Shown: positions 43,455-53,174 of the stretch, one piece after another
How positions within the stretch are numbered: the stretch's first letter is position 1
Layout of the letters: every line of letters starts with the position of its first letter
Assembly (NCBI RefSeq): GCF_000712135.1
Contig: NZ_JOOE01000001.1
Coordinates: 1,054,001 to 1,118,000 of the forward strand
DNA length: 64,000 bases
Direction of reading: 5' to 3'
Origin: Sphingomonas sp. UNC305MFCol5.2
GTDB taxonomy: Bacteria; Pseudomonadota; Alphaproteobacteria; Sphingomonadales; Sphingomonadaceae
Position numbers and translations under genes: made by a program
Notes under the pieces: model-generated
Told to the model about the DNA's origin: nothing
Seen by the model: only the letters and a program-made list of their open reading frames with translations
The model's database searches: none

Positions 43455-43560
43455 ACTCCCTCTCCCCTTCAAGGGAGAGGGTTGGGGAGAGGGGCAGCGC
43501 GGCGCACGGCCGGTTCATCCCCCTCTCCCCAGCCCTCTCCCCGCAAGCGGAGAGAGGGAG
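43455..43560. repeat. dispersed palindromic element, family A, copy 2
   Basis: Between nagZ and scpA: CTCCCTCTCCCCTTCAAGGG at the left and CCCGCAAGCGGAGAGAGGGA at the right, with the same layout and right end as the copy at 1571-1691. It abuts the nagZ stop codon. The middle part is not conserved between copies, only the palindromic ends. Confidence 0.85.
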
Positions 43561-44568
43561 CTAAGCAAGCGCCAGCAGTTCGTCCCGCTTGGCAATCAGT
43601 GCGCCGAAATCGGCGGCGGCGGATCCGTCCGCGATCGTCGCCATCGCGCGATCGAGCCGGGCGACGCATTCGGGCGTGGCGTCGCCGATCAGCCCCGCGA
43701 TCTCGACCATCTCGTCCATCCGCGCCCAGCAATCGAGCACGACGTCGCACCCGGCGGCGAGCGCCTGCGAAGCCTTCTCGCCCGCCGTGCCCGACAATGC
43801 CTTCATATCGATGTCGTCGGTCATCAGCAGCCCGTCGAAGCCGATCCGCCCGCGGAGGATCTCGGAAACCACCTTGGGCGAGAGCGTCGCCGGGCGCTCG
43901 GCATCCCATGCCTCGAACACCACGTGGCAGGTCATCCCCATCGGCGCATCGGCCAGCCGGATGAACGGCTCCAGATCCGTCTCCAGCGCCTCGGCATCGG
44001 CCTTGACGCGCGGCAGATCGTAATGGCTGTCGACCAATGCGCGGCCATGGCCGGGCATGTGCTTGACCACCCCGACCACGCCGCCGCGGCGCATCCCTTC
44101 GAGCATCGCCTGCCCCAGAGCCGCGACGCGCATCGGATCGCCGCCGAACGATCGGTCGCCGATCGCCGGCGTGACATCGGCTTGGCGCACGTCGAGCAAA
44201 GGCGCGCAATTCACGTTCACACCGACTTCGGCGAGCATCAGCGCCAGTGCCTGCGCATTCGCGCGCGCCGCCTCGATCGCCGAGATCGGCGCGACATCGT
44301 ACAGCGCGTCGAACGTCGCGCCGGCGGGGAAAGCAGGCCATTCGGGCGGCACCATCCGCGCGACGCGTCCGCCTTCCTGATCGATCAGGAGCGGCAGGTC
44401 GGCGCGGCCCGACAAGTCGCGCAGGCTGTCGGTCAGCGCCTTCATCTGCGCGACATCGCCGCAATTGCGCTTGAAGAGGATGTAGCCGAGCGGGTCGGCT
44501 TCCCGGAAGAAGGCGCGCTCGTCCGAAGTCAGTTCATGGCCGGAGACGCCGAAGATGACGGGTTTCAT
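43561..44568 (-). CDS. nagZ: beta-N-acetylhexosaminidase NagZ (GH3)
   Basis: Removes N-acetylglucosamine from anhydromuropeptides during cell-wall recycling; cytoplasmic. The 335-residue GH3 protein has LLIDQEGGRVARM, NVNCAPLLDVR, the signature KHMPGHG with the catalytic His in the flexible loop (GHGRALVDSHYDLP), and the nucleophile Asp in MTDDIDMKALSG. Product levels influence AmpC beta-lactamase induction in species that have AmpR. Part of the argS-SPOR-nagZ-scpAB-tatABC string. Confidence 0.96.
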   Translation of the reverse strand: MKPVIFGVSGHELTSDERAFFREADPLGYILFKRNCGDVAQMKALTDSLRDLSGRADLPLLIDQEGGRVARMVPPEWPAFPAGATFDALYDVAPISAIEAARANAQALALMLAEVGVNVNCAPLLDVRQADVTPAIGDRSFGGDPMRVAALGQAMLEGMRRGGVVGVVKHMPGHGRALVDSHYDLPRVKADAEALETDLEPFIRLADAPMGMTCHVVFEAWDAERPATLSPKVVSEILRGRIGFDGLLMTDDIDMKALSGTAGEKASQALAAGCDVVLDCWARMDEMVEIAGLIGDATPECVARLDRAMATIADGSAAADFGALIAKRDELLALA

Positions 44569-44614
44569 GCGCCCGCTTTAGACCAGGCGCGGACCAGGCG
44601 GAAAGGCCCCGGAC

Positions 44615-45340
44615 TCAATTCGCGATGAAGCAATTCTCGCCCGCGACCTTCAGCCGCCCGCACAGCTCGCGTGCTTGCGGGTTGCTGCCGGCGTTGACGC
44701 GCAGCCGCCAGACGGTGCTGCCATTGGCCGCCTCCCCGCGCTCGACCGATTTGCCCAGCGGCGCGAGATAGGCGAACCGCTTCGACAGCCGCGCCCAGGC
44801 GACATTGGCGCCGGCCTCGTTCGGAAAGGCGCCGAGTTGGATCAGCGCGCCAGACCCGGGACGCGGCGCAGGGTTCGTCCCCGCAGCCGGCACATTCGGC
44901 CCGACGAGAGTGGGGCCCGGGATCGCGAGCTTGGCGTTCTTGGTGCCCGGAACAGTACTGCCCGGAACGGTCGCCCGCGTCCCTTCCACCGGCGACTCGG
45001 GAAGCGCGCCGACATTGATGCTCGCATTGCTCGCCGCGCCCTGGCTCGTCGCGAACACGGTATCGCCCTCGCCCTCGGCCTTCATGCCGCCGGGCTCGTC
45101 GGGCTTGACCTTGTAATCACCTGCGGGCGCCTTGATCAGCTCGCCATTGCCGTTGATCGGATTCTGCGTCCGCTGGTACCAGAACCAGCCGAGCGCCGCA
45201 GTGCCGATCACCGCCAATGCCAGCACCGCGAGCAGCATGAAGCGCGCGACCGAATGGTCCTGCGGATAGTCTTCCTCGGCCGTCTCCAGCCAGGGAAGGC
45301 GATCCTGCTCGTCATAGCCCTGGCCCGAACGCAGGCTCAT
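44615..45340 (-). CDS. SPOR-domain membrane protein
   Basis: A 241-residue bitopic protein: cytoplasmic head (about 1-32), one membrane helix (SVARFMLLAVLALAVIGTAA, about 30-53), a periplasmic Pro/Gly/Ala-rich linker, and a C-terminal SPOR domain (about 165-241: GALIQLGAFPNEAGANVAWA ... STVWRLRVNAGSNPQARELC) that binds denuded peptidoglycan at septa. Its ATG overlaps the argS stop (TGATG). Probably acts in division. Confidence 0.92.
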   Translation of the reverse strand: MSLRSGQGYDEQDRLPWLETAEEDYPQDHSVARFMLLAVLALAVIGTAALGWFWYQRTQNPINGNGELIKAPAGDYKVKPDEPGGMKAEGEGDTVFATSQGAASNASINVGALPESPVEGTRATVPGSTVPGTKNAKLAIPGPTLVGPNVPAAGTNPAPRPGSGALIQLGAFPNEAGANVAWARLSKRFAYLAPLGKSVERGEAANGSTVWRLRVNAGSNPQARELCGRLKVAGENCFIAN

Positions 45341-47064
45341 CAATGCATCTCCTGGACCGCCTCGACACCCATGAGGCCCAATCCGTTACGGATAATCTGT
45401 CCGACGCCGCGCGCCAAGAAAAGCCGCGCACAGGTCAGGCCCGGCTGATCGGGGAGCAGGAAGCGACGCTCGGGACGGTCGTTACCGACGTTCCACAGAG
45501 CATGTAGAGCCGCCGCCAAGTCATAGAGATAGAACGCAATTCTATGTGGCTCTCGCGCCAGCGCAGCGCCTTCGACGACGCGCGGAAACTGCGCCGCGAG
45601 CTTCACCAGCGCCAGCTCTTCCGTATCAAGCAGGGACAGATCGGCGCTCGGGCACGAAATGCCTGCCTCCGCGGCCTTGCGGTGGAGCGAGGCGATCCGG
45701 GCATGGGCATAGTTCACATAGAAGACCGGATTGTCCTTCGACGCCTCGACCACCTTGGCGAAATCGAAGTCCATCTGCGCATCGGCTTTCCGCGTCAGCA
45801 TGGTGAAGCGGACCACGTCCTTGCCGACTTCGTTCACCACGTCAGCAAGCGTCACGAAGTTGCCGGAACGCTTGGACATCTTCACCGGTTCGCCGGCGCG
45901 CAGCAGGCGGACCATTTGCACCAGCTTCACATCGAACCGCGTCTTGCCGCCGGTCAGCGCCTGCACCGCGGCGACGATCCTTTTGACCGTGCCGGCATGG
46001 TCGGCGCCCCAGATGTCGATCAGCTGGTCGGCCGCCTGCGCCTTCTGGAAATGGTATGCCAGGTCGGCGCCGAAATAAGTCCATTGCCCGTTCGACTTCT
46101 TGATCGGGCGATCCTGGTCATCCCCGAATTGCGTCGCGCGGAACAGCGGCAGCTCGACCGGCTCCCAATCCTCAGGCGTCTCGCCCTTGGGCGCCTCGAG
46201 CACGCCGTCATAGACGAGATCGCGTTCACGCAGCCATGCCTCGGCCGCCTCGGGCTTGCCCGCTGCCTGCAGCTCCGCCTCGGACGAGAACAGGTCGTGA
46301 TGGATGCCGAGCAAGGCGAGATCGGCCCTGATCATCACCAGCATCGACGCGACGGCTTCCTTGCGGAACAGCGCGAGCCATTCCGCCTCGGGCTTGCCGA
46401 CATAGGCGTCGCCATATTCGGCGGCGAGCTTCTCGCCCACCGGCTTCAGATACTCGCCCGGATAAAGACCTTCGGGGATCTCGATCGTCTCGCCCAGCGC
46501 CTCACGATACCGCAGGTGCGCCGAACGCGCGAGCACATCGACCTGCCCGCCCGCATCGTTGACATAATATTCGCGCACGACCTTGTGCCCGGCGAATTCG
46601 AGCAGGCTGGCGAGCGCGTCGCCCACCACCGCACCGCGGCAATGCCCCATGTGCATCGGCCCGGTCGGGTTGGCCGAGACATATTCGACATTGACCGTCG
46701 CGCCCGCGCCGATCGTCGAGCGGCCATAGTCGCCCTCGGCGTTCAATATCTCGGTCAATTCACCGCGCCAGGTATCGTCGGTCAGGGTCAGGTTGATGAA
46801 GCCCGGGCCGGCGACCGACACGGCCGAGACCTCGTCGAGCTTCCCAAGCTCGGCGGCGATCTTCTCCGCCAGAGCGCGCGGATTGGTTCCCGCCGCCTTG
46901 GCGAGCACCATCGCCGCATTGGTCGCGAGATCGCCGTGCGTGGCGTCCCGCGGCGGCTCGACCGTGACCGCGCGTCGCTCCAGGCCGGCGGGCAGGTCGC
47001 CCGCGGCGACGAGCGCGTCGAGGGCGGCATCAAGGTGCGCGGCGAAACGGACGTAGAGTGTCAT
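45340..47064 (-). CDS. argS: arginyl-tRNA synthetase
   Basis: Class I aminoacyl-tRNA synthetase, 574 residues. N-terminal tRNA D-loop-binding domain ([20 protein letters not shown]), ATP motif HIGH as HMGH in [18 protein letters not shown], and KMSKRSG about residue 390, then the DALR anticodon-binding domain near the C-terminus ([20 protein letters not shown]). The first gene of the operon. A short 67-bp divergent gap separates it from the HNH gene. Confidence 0.97.
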   Translation of the reverse strand: MTLYVRFAAHLDAALDALVAAGDLPAGLERRAVTVEPPRDATHGDLATNAAMVLAKAAGTNPRALAEKIAAELGKLDEVSAVSVAGPGFINLTLTDDTWRGELTEILNAEGDYGRSTIGAGATVNVEYVSANPTGPMHMGHCRGAVVGDALASLLEFAGHKVVREYYVNDAGGQVDVLARSAHLRYREALGETIEIPEGLYPGEYLKPVGEKLAAEYGDAYVGKPEAEWLALFRKEAVASMLVMIRADLALLGIHHDLFSSEAELQAAGKPEAAEAWLRERDLVYDGVLEAPKGETPEDWEPVELPLFRATQFGDDQDRPIKKSNGQWTYFGADLAYHFQKAQAADQLIDIWGADHAGTVKRIVAAVQALTGGKTRFDVKLVQMVRLLRAGEPVKMSKRSGNFVTLADVVNEVGKDVVRFTMLTRKADAQMDFDFAKVVEASKDNPVFYVNYAHARIASLHRKAAEAGISCPSADLSLLDTEELALVKLAAQFPRVVEGAALAREPHRIAFYLYDLAAALHALWNVGNDRPERRFLLPDQPGLTCARLFLARGVGQIIRNGLGLMGVEAVQEMH

Positions 47065-47131
47065 TGTGTTCCCGGTTCAATTGGATCGGCGGGCCTTAGC
47101 CCATTAGAGAAGCCATCGGGAGGGGGAATTC

Positions 47132-48415
47132 ATGCGAACGTTCAACCAGCTGCTGCGTGGCGCCGGCATCCACCCCGCAGAGGTGAGTTTGCTGCGCCAT
47201 CAAACCGAGCGCGGTGGGCGGACACCCAACTGGCTATGGGAGAACGACCGCGAGGGTTTCTACCGCTATCAGTCCACCCAGCTGGACCGACCCGTCTTTC
47301 GCAATTCTCGTTACTGGGCGAGTTTCGTGTCACCGTCGAAGCACCAGACGCTGTTCGTCGGGCTCTTCGAATGTGCCGTGCGGCCAGACGTTGTGATCGA
47401 CTGGGATGACCCCCTGGGCGGCGGTCCAGTGGGTGACGGGAAAGACAAGCCCTATCTCTATTATCAGTGCACACCGATACCCCAGCTTTCGGAGTGGATC
47501 GGAAGGCTGAAAATCGAATGGGGCAATGCCCAACGCCAATGGACGCAATATGCGGCCAATGACGACAAGAGCATCGCCGGCGGTGTTCAACGCCGCGCCC
47601 CAGCATCTGCCCCGAACGCAAATTCAGCGCTCGCCAAGACGCTGTCGCTTCTGGGCTTCGAGACGAGACATCGAACCCAAAAGCTCACGATGCTGGAGCA
47701 CGCCGCCGGCATGATAGCCTATCTCAAGAACGACACCACGCGCTATCCGATGGTCATCCACCCCTGGTACGACGCGATAGCGGATAGACTGCACAGCCTG
47801 CCTGGCGTCGCTCGTGATCCGGATCGTGTCTTCTACATCAACAGCAACATGAGCGCGTTCCCGGTCTATCAGGACCCATCACGAGCCACTTCCAGCCGCT
47901 ACGGCATCGCCCTGGAAGCGAAAGATGCAGCGTCACTCGGTCGGCTCATATTACTGTTGGAAAGATATCGTACGATCTCGACCCCCTCCGGCGACGTAAT
48001 TGTGGGAGCCGGCGACAATGGAACCACGGAGCGGGCGAGCTATCGTCTCGCGCGGATAGGCCAAGGCAAGTTTCGCCTGGACTTGAATCAAGCATGGAAC
48101 TGGCGCTGCGCGCTGACCGGCATCGAGCTCCAGGAATTGCTTCGTGCATCCCACATCAAATCATGGGGTGACTCCGACGACGGCGAACGCCTCGATCCTT
48201 TCAATGGCCTCTTGCTCGCAGCCCATGTCGACGCACTGTTCGACAGACATCTGATCAGCTTCTCGGACGAGGGACGATTGCTGCTGTCAGCCCGGTTGAG
48301 CGAAACCTTGCTGCGGCGTCTCGCGATCGATCCGGTCAACGCCCGCATATCGGGGCTCGACGCGCGCCACCGAGTCTATCTGGCGCACCACCGCGCCCGC
48401 ATGCAGCTTCTGTAA
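47132..48415 (+). CDS. HNH endonuclease domain protein, possible restriction enzyme
   Basis: A 427-residue protein. N-terminal domain (about 1-145, MRTFNQLLRGAGIHPAEVSL; YWASFVSPSKHQTLFVGLFE; KIEWGNAQRQWTQYA) recurs in predicted nucleases with a GIY-YIG-like outline. The middle part (170-300) contains RYGIALEAKDAASLGRLILLLE. The C-terminal HNH_2-type domain is RFRLDLNQAWNWRCALTGIE then ASHIKSW, NGLLLAAHVDALFDRHLISF. The zinc/catalytic His and Asn are visible. Probably a DNA-cutting enzyme that may act on modified or foreign DNA. Accessory by nature: no methylase is adjacent. Base composition looks slightly less GC-rich than in its neighbours. Confidence 0.8.
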   Translation: MRTFNQLLRGAGIHPAEVSLLRHQTERGGRTPNWLWENDREGFYRYQSTQLDRPVFRNSRYWASFVSPSKHQTLFVGLFECAVRPDVVIDWDDPLGGGPVGDGKDKPYLYYQCTPIPQLSEWIGRLKIEWGNAQRQWTQYAANDDKSIAGGVQRRAPASAPNANSALAKTLSLLGFETRHRTQKLTMLEHAAGMIAYLKNDTTRYPMVIHPWYDAIADRLHSLPGVARDPDRVFYINSNMSAFPVYQDPSRATSSRYGIALEAKDAASLGRLILLLERYRTISTPSGDVIVGAGDNGTTERASYRLARIGQGKFRLDLNQAWNWRCALTGIELQELLRASHIKSWGDSDDGERLDPFNGLLLAAHVDALFDRHLISFSDEGRLLLSARLSETLLRRLAIDPVNARISGLDARHRVYLAHHRARMQLL

Positions 48416-48419
48416 CGGC

Positions 48420-49571
48420 CTATGCCCGCACCAGATCCTTCATCATTCCCGCGCTCTTCATGTCGGGAAACAGCTTCTGCGCCGTCCGCGTCGGCGCCAG
48501 ATCGAAATGGGAAGCGACCGCACTGCTGAGCAGCGTGTCGAGCCCGGTGGTAGGCCGCAGATCGCGGCCCTCGTACAACGCGGCATCGCCCAGTCCGGGC
48601 CAGTCGGCGACCACCCGCCCGCCATTGACCGCACCGCCCAACAGCATCGCCAGCGAGCCGGTGCCGTGATCGGTGCCTTGCGTGCCGTTGACCTTCACCG
48701 TGCGCCCGAACTCGGTGGCCACCACCACTATCGTGTCCGCCCAGAGCGGCCCGAGCCCCTCGCGGATCGCGCCGACCATCGCGTCGAGCCCCTTGAGCTG
48801 GCCGGTGAGCCGGCCGCGCTGCTGGGCATGCGTGTCCCAGCCGCCGGTCTCGATCATCGCGATCCGCGCGCCACCCTCGGCGGTGAGCAATTTGGCGGCG
48901 AGCGACCCCGTCGCGGCGGCGTTGCGGCCATTGTCCGAAGCGAGATCGCTGGTGAGCATCCGCGTGGCGGTCGCCTGCTCCCAGATCGCATGGAGCTGCG
49001 GATCGTCGCGGTACATGGTCGAAACGCGGGCGAGGAGATCGTCCGACGCGTCGGGCAGCGCCGAGGGGGCATAGCTCGCCACCTCGACGGTCCCGCGCAG
49101 CGCCATCGGGATCGTCGCGGCGAGCGCGATGGCGCGGTCATCGGCGGGGAGCAGCGACAGCAGCCGATTGAGCCAGCCGTCCTTGAGCGCATAGGCGCTG
49201 CTGCCGCCGGTCTCGAGCACGTTCTGCCCGTCGAAATGCGAGCGCTCGCGATAGGGCGAGGCGACCGCGTGAACGAACAGCGCCTGTTTCGCCTGCCAGA
49301 GACCGTAGACGTTGGTCATCGCGGGGTGGAGCGCGAACATCGAATCGAGTTTGGGTGCCGCGGCGAAGTCCTGCGCCAGCACACCACGCTGGCCGGCAAA
49401 GGCAGGGTCGCCGACCGGTGCGAGCGTTCCCAGGCCATCGGCGGCGCCGCGCTGGATGATGAACACGAAGCGGCGTTCGGTCGCCGCCCGGGCGAGCGCC
49501 ATCCGCGCACCGAAGGCGGAGGTGAGGACCGCGGAGGCGCCGAGTGCGACGAAGCTGCGACGGTTGAGCAT
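48420..49571 (-). CDS. DUF1501 family protein (Tat-exported)
   Basis: A 383-residue protein with a twin-arginine-like signal (MLNRRSFVALGASAVLTSAF), and DUF1501 (alkaline-phosphatase-like fold): ASPYRERSHFDGQNVLETGG, METGGWDTHAQQRG-type motif (MIETGGWDTHAQQRGRL), VVATEFGRTVKVNGTQGTDH. Several Asp/His look metal-binding. Function unknown; it nearly always pairs with a DUF1800 gene as here, four bases upstream. Probably periplasmic. Confidence 0.9.
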   Translation of the reverse strand: MLNRRSFVALGASAVLTSAFGARMALARAATERRFVFIIQRGAADGLGTLAPVGDPAFAGQRGVLAQDFAAAPKLDSMFALHPAMTNVYGLWQAKQALFVHAVASPYRERSHFDGQNVLETGGSSAYALKDGWLNRLLSLLPADDRAIALAATIPMALRGTVEVASYAPSALPDASDDLLARVSTMYRDDPQLHAIWEQATATRMLTSDLASDNGRNAAATGSLAAKLLTAEGGARIAMIETGGWDTHAQQRGRLTGQLKGLDAMVGAIREGLGPLWADTIVVVATEFGRTVKVNGTQGTDHGTGSLAMLLGGAVNGGRVVADWPGLGDAALYEGRDLRPTTGLDTLLSSAVASHFDLAPTRTAQKLFPDMKSAGMMKDLVRA

Positions 49572-49575
49572 GAAC

Positions 49576-51063
49576 CTATCTCCGCATGAATTCGGGGGCG
49601 ACGAGCATCAGCGCGACACCCTGCCCCGGGCTTTCGGCCCGCGCGATCGATTGCGCAGTGCTCTCGCTCAGCGCGTCGGGAAAGAGTTCGGCTGCGCGCT
49701 GCCGTGCATCCACCGTGTCGCGCGTCCGCTGCGCCAGTCGCTCGGCCGCCTCGACGCGGCGCATGATGGCATCCGGCCCCGCCCAGCTTGCCGCGACGTC
49801 GTCCCACCCAGCCGGCGAGCCCGGTTTCCACACCGGTTGGCCCAGCTGGGTCATCAGCCCGTTCATCGCCATCGGCGGCAATTGCTGCGCGCCGAGACCC
49901 CTGAGCGCCGAGATCGTCCACTCCCAGGGCGACTTGAATTTGACCGGCTGCGCCACCCAGCATTCGGGCGCCTCGATCAATGCTCGATAGACGGTCGGCA
50001 AGTCGCCGCCGGAGCGCAGGAATGCAGTCTCCAGCTTGCCGACGAGCGCGGGCGGTGGTTCGTCCCCGGCAAAATGGCGCGCTAGCTTGGTGGCGATATG
50101 CCGAGCGGTGGCGGGATGCGTGGCAAGCATGTCGAGCACCGAAGCCGCCTGCGCCTCGCCTTGCTCCGCCCAGCTCTTGCCGAGGATTGTCCGCGTGCCC
50201 GGCTCGTGCAGCCGCGGGGCGAAGACGAAGCTGCCGGCCTGTCCTTCGCCACCCGCGTAAGCAGCCGCCCCGCCCCGCCCCAGCCCGGCGACCGTCCAGC
50301 CCGTCATCGCCCGCGCGAATTCAGTGACATCGGCCTGGCTGTAGCCGGTGCGCACGCCGAGCGTGTGCAGCTCCAGTATCTCGCGCGCGAGATTCTCGTT
50401 GAGCCCTGCCTTCTGCCCGCGCCGCCCGCCCGCCTGCGCGAACGGGCTGTTGGGCCCGATCGACTGCGCCTGGTCGAGATAGATCAGCATCGCCGGATGG
50501 CGTTCGACGGCGTTCAGCATGTCGCCGAACTTGCCGAGCACGTGCGGCCGCACAGCCTCGAACTCGAGACTGCCGGCAAGCCCGATCATCTCCAGCTTGT
50601 CCGCGGACACCGCGAAATGATTGCCCCAGAAATGCACCAGTCGCTCGACGAAGGGCGCCGGCGAATTGAGCGCGACGAGTGCCCGCGCCGAGACCGCGCC
50701 TGCATAATGATCGCGCGCCTGCAGGCGCGCGGCGCGACGCAATTGCGCGACCGGATCGTTCGCTTTCTCCTGTCGCTCCGGCATCGGCTGCATCGCGGAT
50801 CCGCGCATCGCGGGCTCGGCTTCCATCTCGGGCTTAGCGACAGCGCCCTGCCGCATTCCGCGCCGTATCTCGCGCAAGTCGCGCATATAGTCGGAAATCT
50901 CGCCGACGATCCGGCCGCTCGGGGCAAGCGCGGCGATCGCCTGCGGCCGGGCTTCGTAGCGATCGAGCTGCCCCAGCACCCATCGCGCCGGATCGGCTCC
51001 CGGCGTGTCGCCAGGACGGCCGCCCAAGCCGAACCGATTGAGCGCGATGCTAGCCTTCGCCAT
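49576..51063 (-). CDS. DUF1800 family protein
   Basis: A 495-residue protein of the DUF1800 family: IALNRFGLGGRPG near the start, VHFWGNHFAVSADKLEMIGL, NLAREILELHTLGVRTGYSQ, VTEFARAMTGWT, IATKLARHFAGDEPP, ESPWEWTISALRG-like (KSPWEWTISALRGLG). No clear signal peptide. The family is always adjacent to DUF1501 and is thought to work with it, but the activity is unknown. First gene of the pair; the 51064-51281 gap separates it from the small secreted gene. Confidence 0.9.
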   Translation of the reverse strand: MAKASIALNRFGLGGRPGDTPGADPARWVLGQLDRYEARPQAIAALAPSGRIVGEISDYMRDLREIRRGMRQGAVAKPEMEAEPAMRGSAMQPMPERQEKANDPVAQLRRAARLQARDHYAGAVSARALVALNSPAPFVERLVHFWGNHFAVSADKLEMIGLAGSLEFEAVRPHVLGKFGDMLNAVERHPAMLIYLDQAQSIGPNSPFAQAGGRRGQKAGLNENLAREILELHTLGVRTGYSQADVTEFARAMTGWTVAGLGRGGAAAYAGGEGQAGSFVFAPRLHEPGTRTILGKSWAEQGEAQAASVLDMLATHPATARHIATKLARHFAGDEPPPALVGKLETAFLRSGGDLPTVYRALIEAPECWVAQPVKFKSPWEWTISALRGLGAQQLPPMAMNGLMTQLGQPVWKPGSPAGWDDVAASWAGPDAIMRRVEAAERLAQRTRDTVDARQRAAELFPDALSESTAQSIARAESPGQGVALMLVAPEFMRR

Positions 51064-51281
51064 GACCCACCTCTGGTTACGCAGGTTGGTTCATACGCAC
51101 GACCTGTCGCAGAAGTTTGTCAGGCGATCGGTTCGTCGTGATTCTTGCACGGATTGCAATCATGCCCTCCGTCCTTTGCGATTGCCGATTTTGTTGCGAC
51201 GCAGCATTTTGGTTTCGAGAACAGAACAAGACACACAGGGATGCCGGTCTGGCTCTTTCGAGCTTTTGAAGGAGATAGATC

Positions 51282-51560
51282 GTGACCAAGCTTCTTATCG
51301 CCACCGCCGCCGCCGTAATCGCCTTTGCGGCTCCCGCCACTGCCAAAGAGCGCGTGTTCACGCACGAAGGCGTGACCTACGCCTATACCGCGACGCCGAA
51401 GGGCGATACGCTCGTCCTCGAGGGCAAGGCCTCGCAGGGCGGCAAGTTCCGCCTCGTCGTCAAGGGCGATTGGGTGGACGGCTATGCCGGCGGCGCGCGC
51501 GTATCGTTCCGCGCACCGAAGCGCGAAGGCGCCGGCGCGGTCGTCGTCGCGCAGCGTTAA
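51282..51560 (+). CDS. small secreted hypothetical protein, 92 aa
   Basis: A GTG start with AAGGAG 8 bases upstream. Signal peptide MTKLLIATAAAVIAFAAPAT-AKA-type (cut about residue 21), mature part beta-rich: RVFTHEGVTYAYTATPKGDT, LVLEGKASQGGKFRLVVKGD. No family recognised. Probably periplasmic. The upstream gap has an AT-rich stretch suitable for a promoter. Confidence 0.8.
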   Translation: MTKLLIATAAAVIAFAAPATAKERVFTHEGVTYAYTATPKGDTLVLEGKASQGGKFRLVVKGDWVDGYAGGARVSFRAPKREGAGAVVVAQR

Positions 51561-51609
51561 ATCGAACCAGGGGCCTTCGCCAGTTGGCGGAGGCCCCGCT
51601 TTCAGCGCG

Positions 51610-52776
51610 TCAGAACCCTTCGGGAAGCGCGATAGGGCCCACGACTTCCTGGTAGCGCGCGATCGCGTAACGATCGGTCATCCCGGCGATGAAGTCCGCG
51701 ATGTGCCGGCCCCGCCACGGTTCCTCAGCCGGCAGCGCCTCGCGCCATTCCGCCGGCATTTGCGCCGGATCGGCGGCATAGGCCGCGAAAAGTCCCGCCA
51801 CCACGCCGTGCGCAGCCTCCGCCGCCGCCATCTGGTTGGGGTGGTGATAGAGATTGGCGTACATGAAGCGTTTGAGCCCGCGCTCGGCCTCGCGCATCGC
51901 CTCCGAGAAGGTCACGAGGCAGCGGCCCGCCGCGCGCACGTCCGCCGGCGTCTCGACTCCGCTTTCGGCCAGCCGCGCCTGCGTCGATGCGATCAGGTCG
52001 TTGACCATTTCGCCGATCTGGGACCGGATCAGCTCGCCGATCAGCCGCCGCGCCGGCACGCCCGGGAACTTCGCCTCGACGCGTCGCCAGCCCTCGGCGA
52101 TCATCGGCACCTGCATGAGCTGGTCGAGGCTGAGCAGCCCGGCGCGCAGGCCGTCGTCTATGTCGTGATTGTCATAGGCGATGTCGTCGGCGAGCGCCGC
52201 GACCTGCGCCTCGAGCGACGGCCAGCGATCGAGCTCGAGCGGGAACTGTGCATCCGCCGCCGCAAGGGCCCATTCCGGCGCAGCGATCGGCCCGTTGTGC
52301 TTGGCGAGTCCCTCGAGTGTCTCCCAGGTCAGGTTGAGTCCGTTCCAGCTGGGATAGGGCCGATCCAGCTCGGTCAGCGTGCGCAGCGTATGGCCGTTAT
52401 GATCGAACCCGCCCCGCCCCGCGAGCGCCGCTTCCAGCGCATCCTCGCCGGCATGGCCGAAGGGCGGATGGCCGATATCGTGCGCGAGGCACAGAGCCTC
52501 GGTCAGATCCTCGTTGAGCCCGAGCGCCCGCGCGACGGTCCGGCCGATCTGCGCCACTTCGAGGCTGTGGGTGAGCCGTACCCGAAAATGGTCGCCGTCG
52601 GGCGCCATGAAGACCTGGGTCTTGTGTCGCAGGCGCCGGAAGCTGATCGAATGGATGATCCGGTCGCGGTCGCGCTGAAAGGCGTCGCGCGGGCCGCGGA
52701 CAGTCCCACTTTGTTCTTCATGGAGGCGGCCGCGGCTCAGATCCGGTGTGCTCGCCCAAGAGGAAGTCGCTCTCAC
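51610..52776 (-). CDS. dgt: deoxyguanosinetriphosphate triphosphohydrolase-like protein
   Basis: A 388-residue HD-domain dNTP triphosphohydrolase, cleaving dGTP to deoxyguanosine and PPPi; cytoplasmic. Start GTG 52776 ((M)[19 protein letters not shown]), because family similarity begins just after; the longer frame is not conserved. Motifs: [24 protein letters not shown]-type, H in [14 protein letters not shown] in [30 protein letters not shown]. Divergent from the XRE gene, whose promoter region lies about 120-175 bases upstream of this start. Confidence 0.94.
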   Translation of the reverse strand: MRATSSWASTPDLSRGRLHEEQSGTVRGPRDAFQRDRDRIIHSISFRRLRHKTQVFMAPDGDHFRVRLTHSLEVAQIGRTVARALGLNEDLTEALCLAHDIGHPPFGHAGEDALEAALAGRGGFDHNGHTLRTLTELDRPYPSWNGLNLTWETLEGLAKHNGPIAAPEWALAAADAQFPLELDRWPSLEAQVAALADDIAYDNHDIDDGLRAGLLSLDQLMQVPMIAEGWRRVEAKFPGVPARRLIGELIRSQIGEMVNDLIASTQARLAESGVETPADVRAAGRCLVTFSEAMREAERGLKRFMYANLYHHPNQMAAAEAAHGVVAGLFAAYAADPAQMPAEWREALPAEEPWRGRHIADFIAGMTDRYAIARYQEVVGPIALPEGF

Positions 52777-52896
52777 GCGAGCGGCACTAGCGGGTCGGAG
52801 GGTATTTGTCGAAGGGTTCGACGCGTCCGGGCGCCGGTCCGATAGCTTGCCGTCTGGTGGACAACAGACACTGCAAACCAGCCGATTGAAAGCGGG

Positions 52897-52951
52897 CCTG
52901 TAAAGAGCTCTTGACACTCTTGCCGGACACCTGTAAAGAACTCTTTACAGG
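52897..52951 (+). promoter_or_regulatory. autoregulatory promoter with two operator palindromes
   Basis: Operator 2: CCTGTAAAGA-AC-TCTTTACAGG (52930-52951), perfect 10-base arms. Operator 1: CCTGTAAAGA-GC-TCTTGACACT (52897-52918), a degenerate copy. Centres are 33 bp apart, three helical turns. TTGACA (52911-52916) lies in operator 1 and TAAAGA (52934-52939) after 17 bases in operator 2, so bound repressor would cover both promoter boxes. Start of the XRE gene is 14 bases after operator 2. Confidence 0.75.
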
Positions 52952-52964
52952 CAGGAGAGTCGTC

Positions 52965-53174
52965 TTGGAAAATCGCTTGAAGGCGATGCGCGAGGGTCGG
53001 GGATGGAGCCAGGGCGAGCTTGCCCGGCGGCTCGGCGTTTCGCGGCAGACGATCAACGCGGTCGAAACCGACAAATACGACCCCAGCCTGCCGCTGGCTC
53101 TGCGCATGGCAAAGCTGTTCGACGTGGCCGTGCCCGAGCTGTTCGTCGATCACTGGGAACCGGGAGAGGAATGA
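52965..53174 (+). CDS. XRE-family (Cro/CI) transcriptional regulator
   Basis: A 69-residue helix-turn-helix protein: (M)ENRLKAMREGRGWSQGELAR then RLGVSRQTINAVETDKYDPS, PLALRMAKLFDVAVPELF. The TTG at 52965, with AGGAG seven bases before, matches the start of this YgzD-like family; the longer frame from 52911 is not used. It overlaps the membrane-protein gene by ATGA. Two palindromes on the promoter suggest autoregulation. Confidence 0.9.
   Translation: MENRLKAMREGRGWSQGELARRLGVSRQTINAVETDKYDPSLPLALRMAKLFDVAVPELFVDHWEPGEE

Noticed and set aside
45544..47409. 621-residue plus-strand open frame
   Set aside because: Antisense to argS and running into the HNH gene in another frame; no domain recognisable.
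47132..48415. HNH gene as part of a toxin or polymorphic effector system
   Set aside because: No secretion marker, repeats or immunity gene next to it; the N-terminal domains resemble restriction-type proteins instead.
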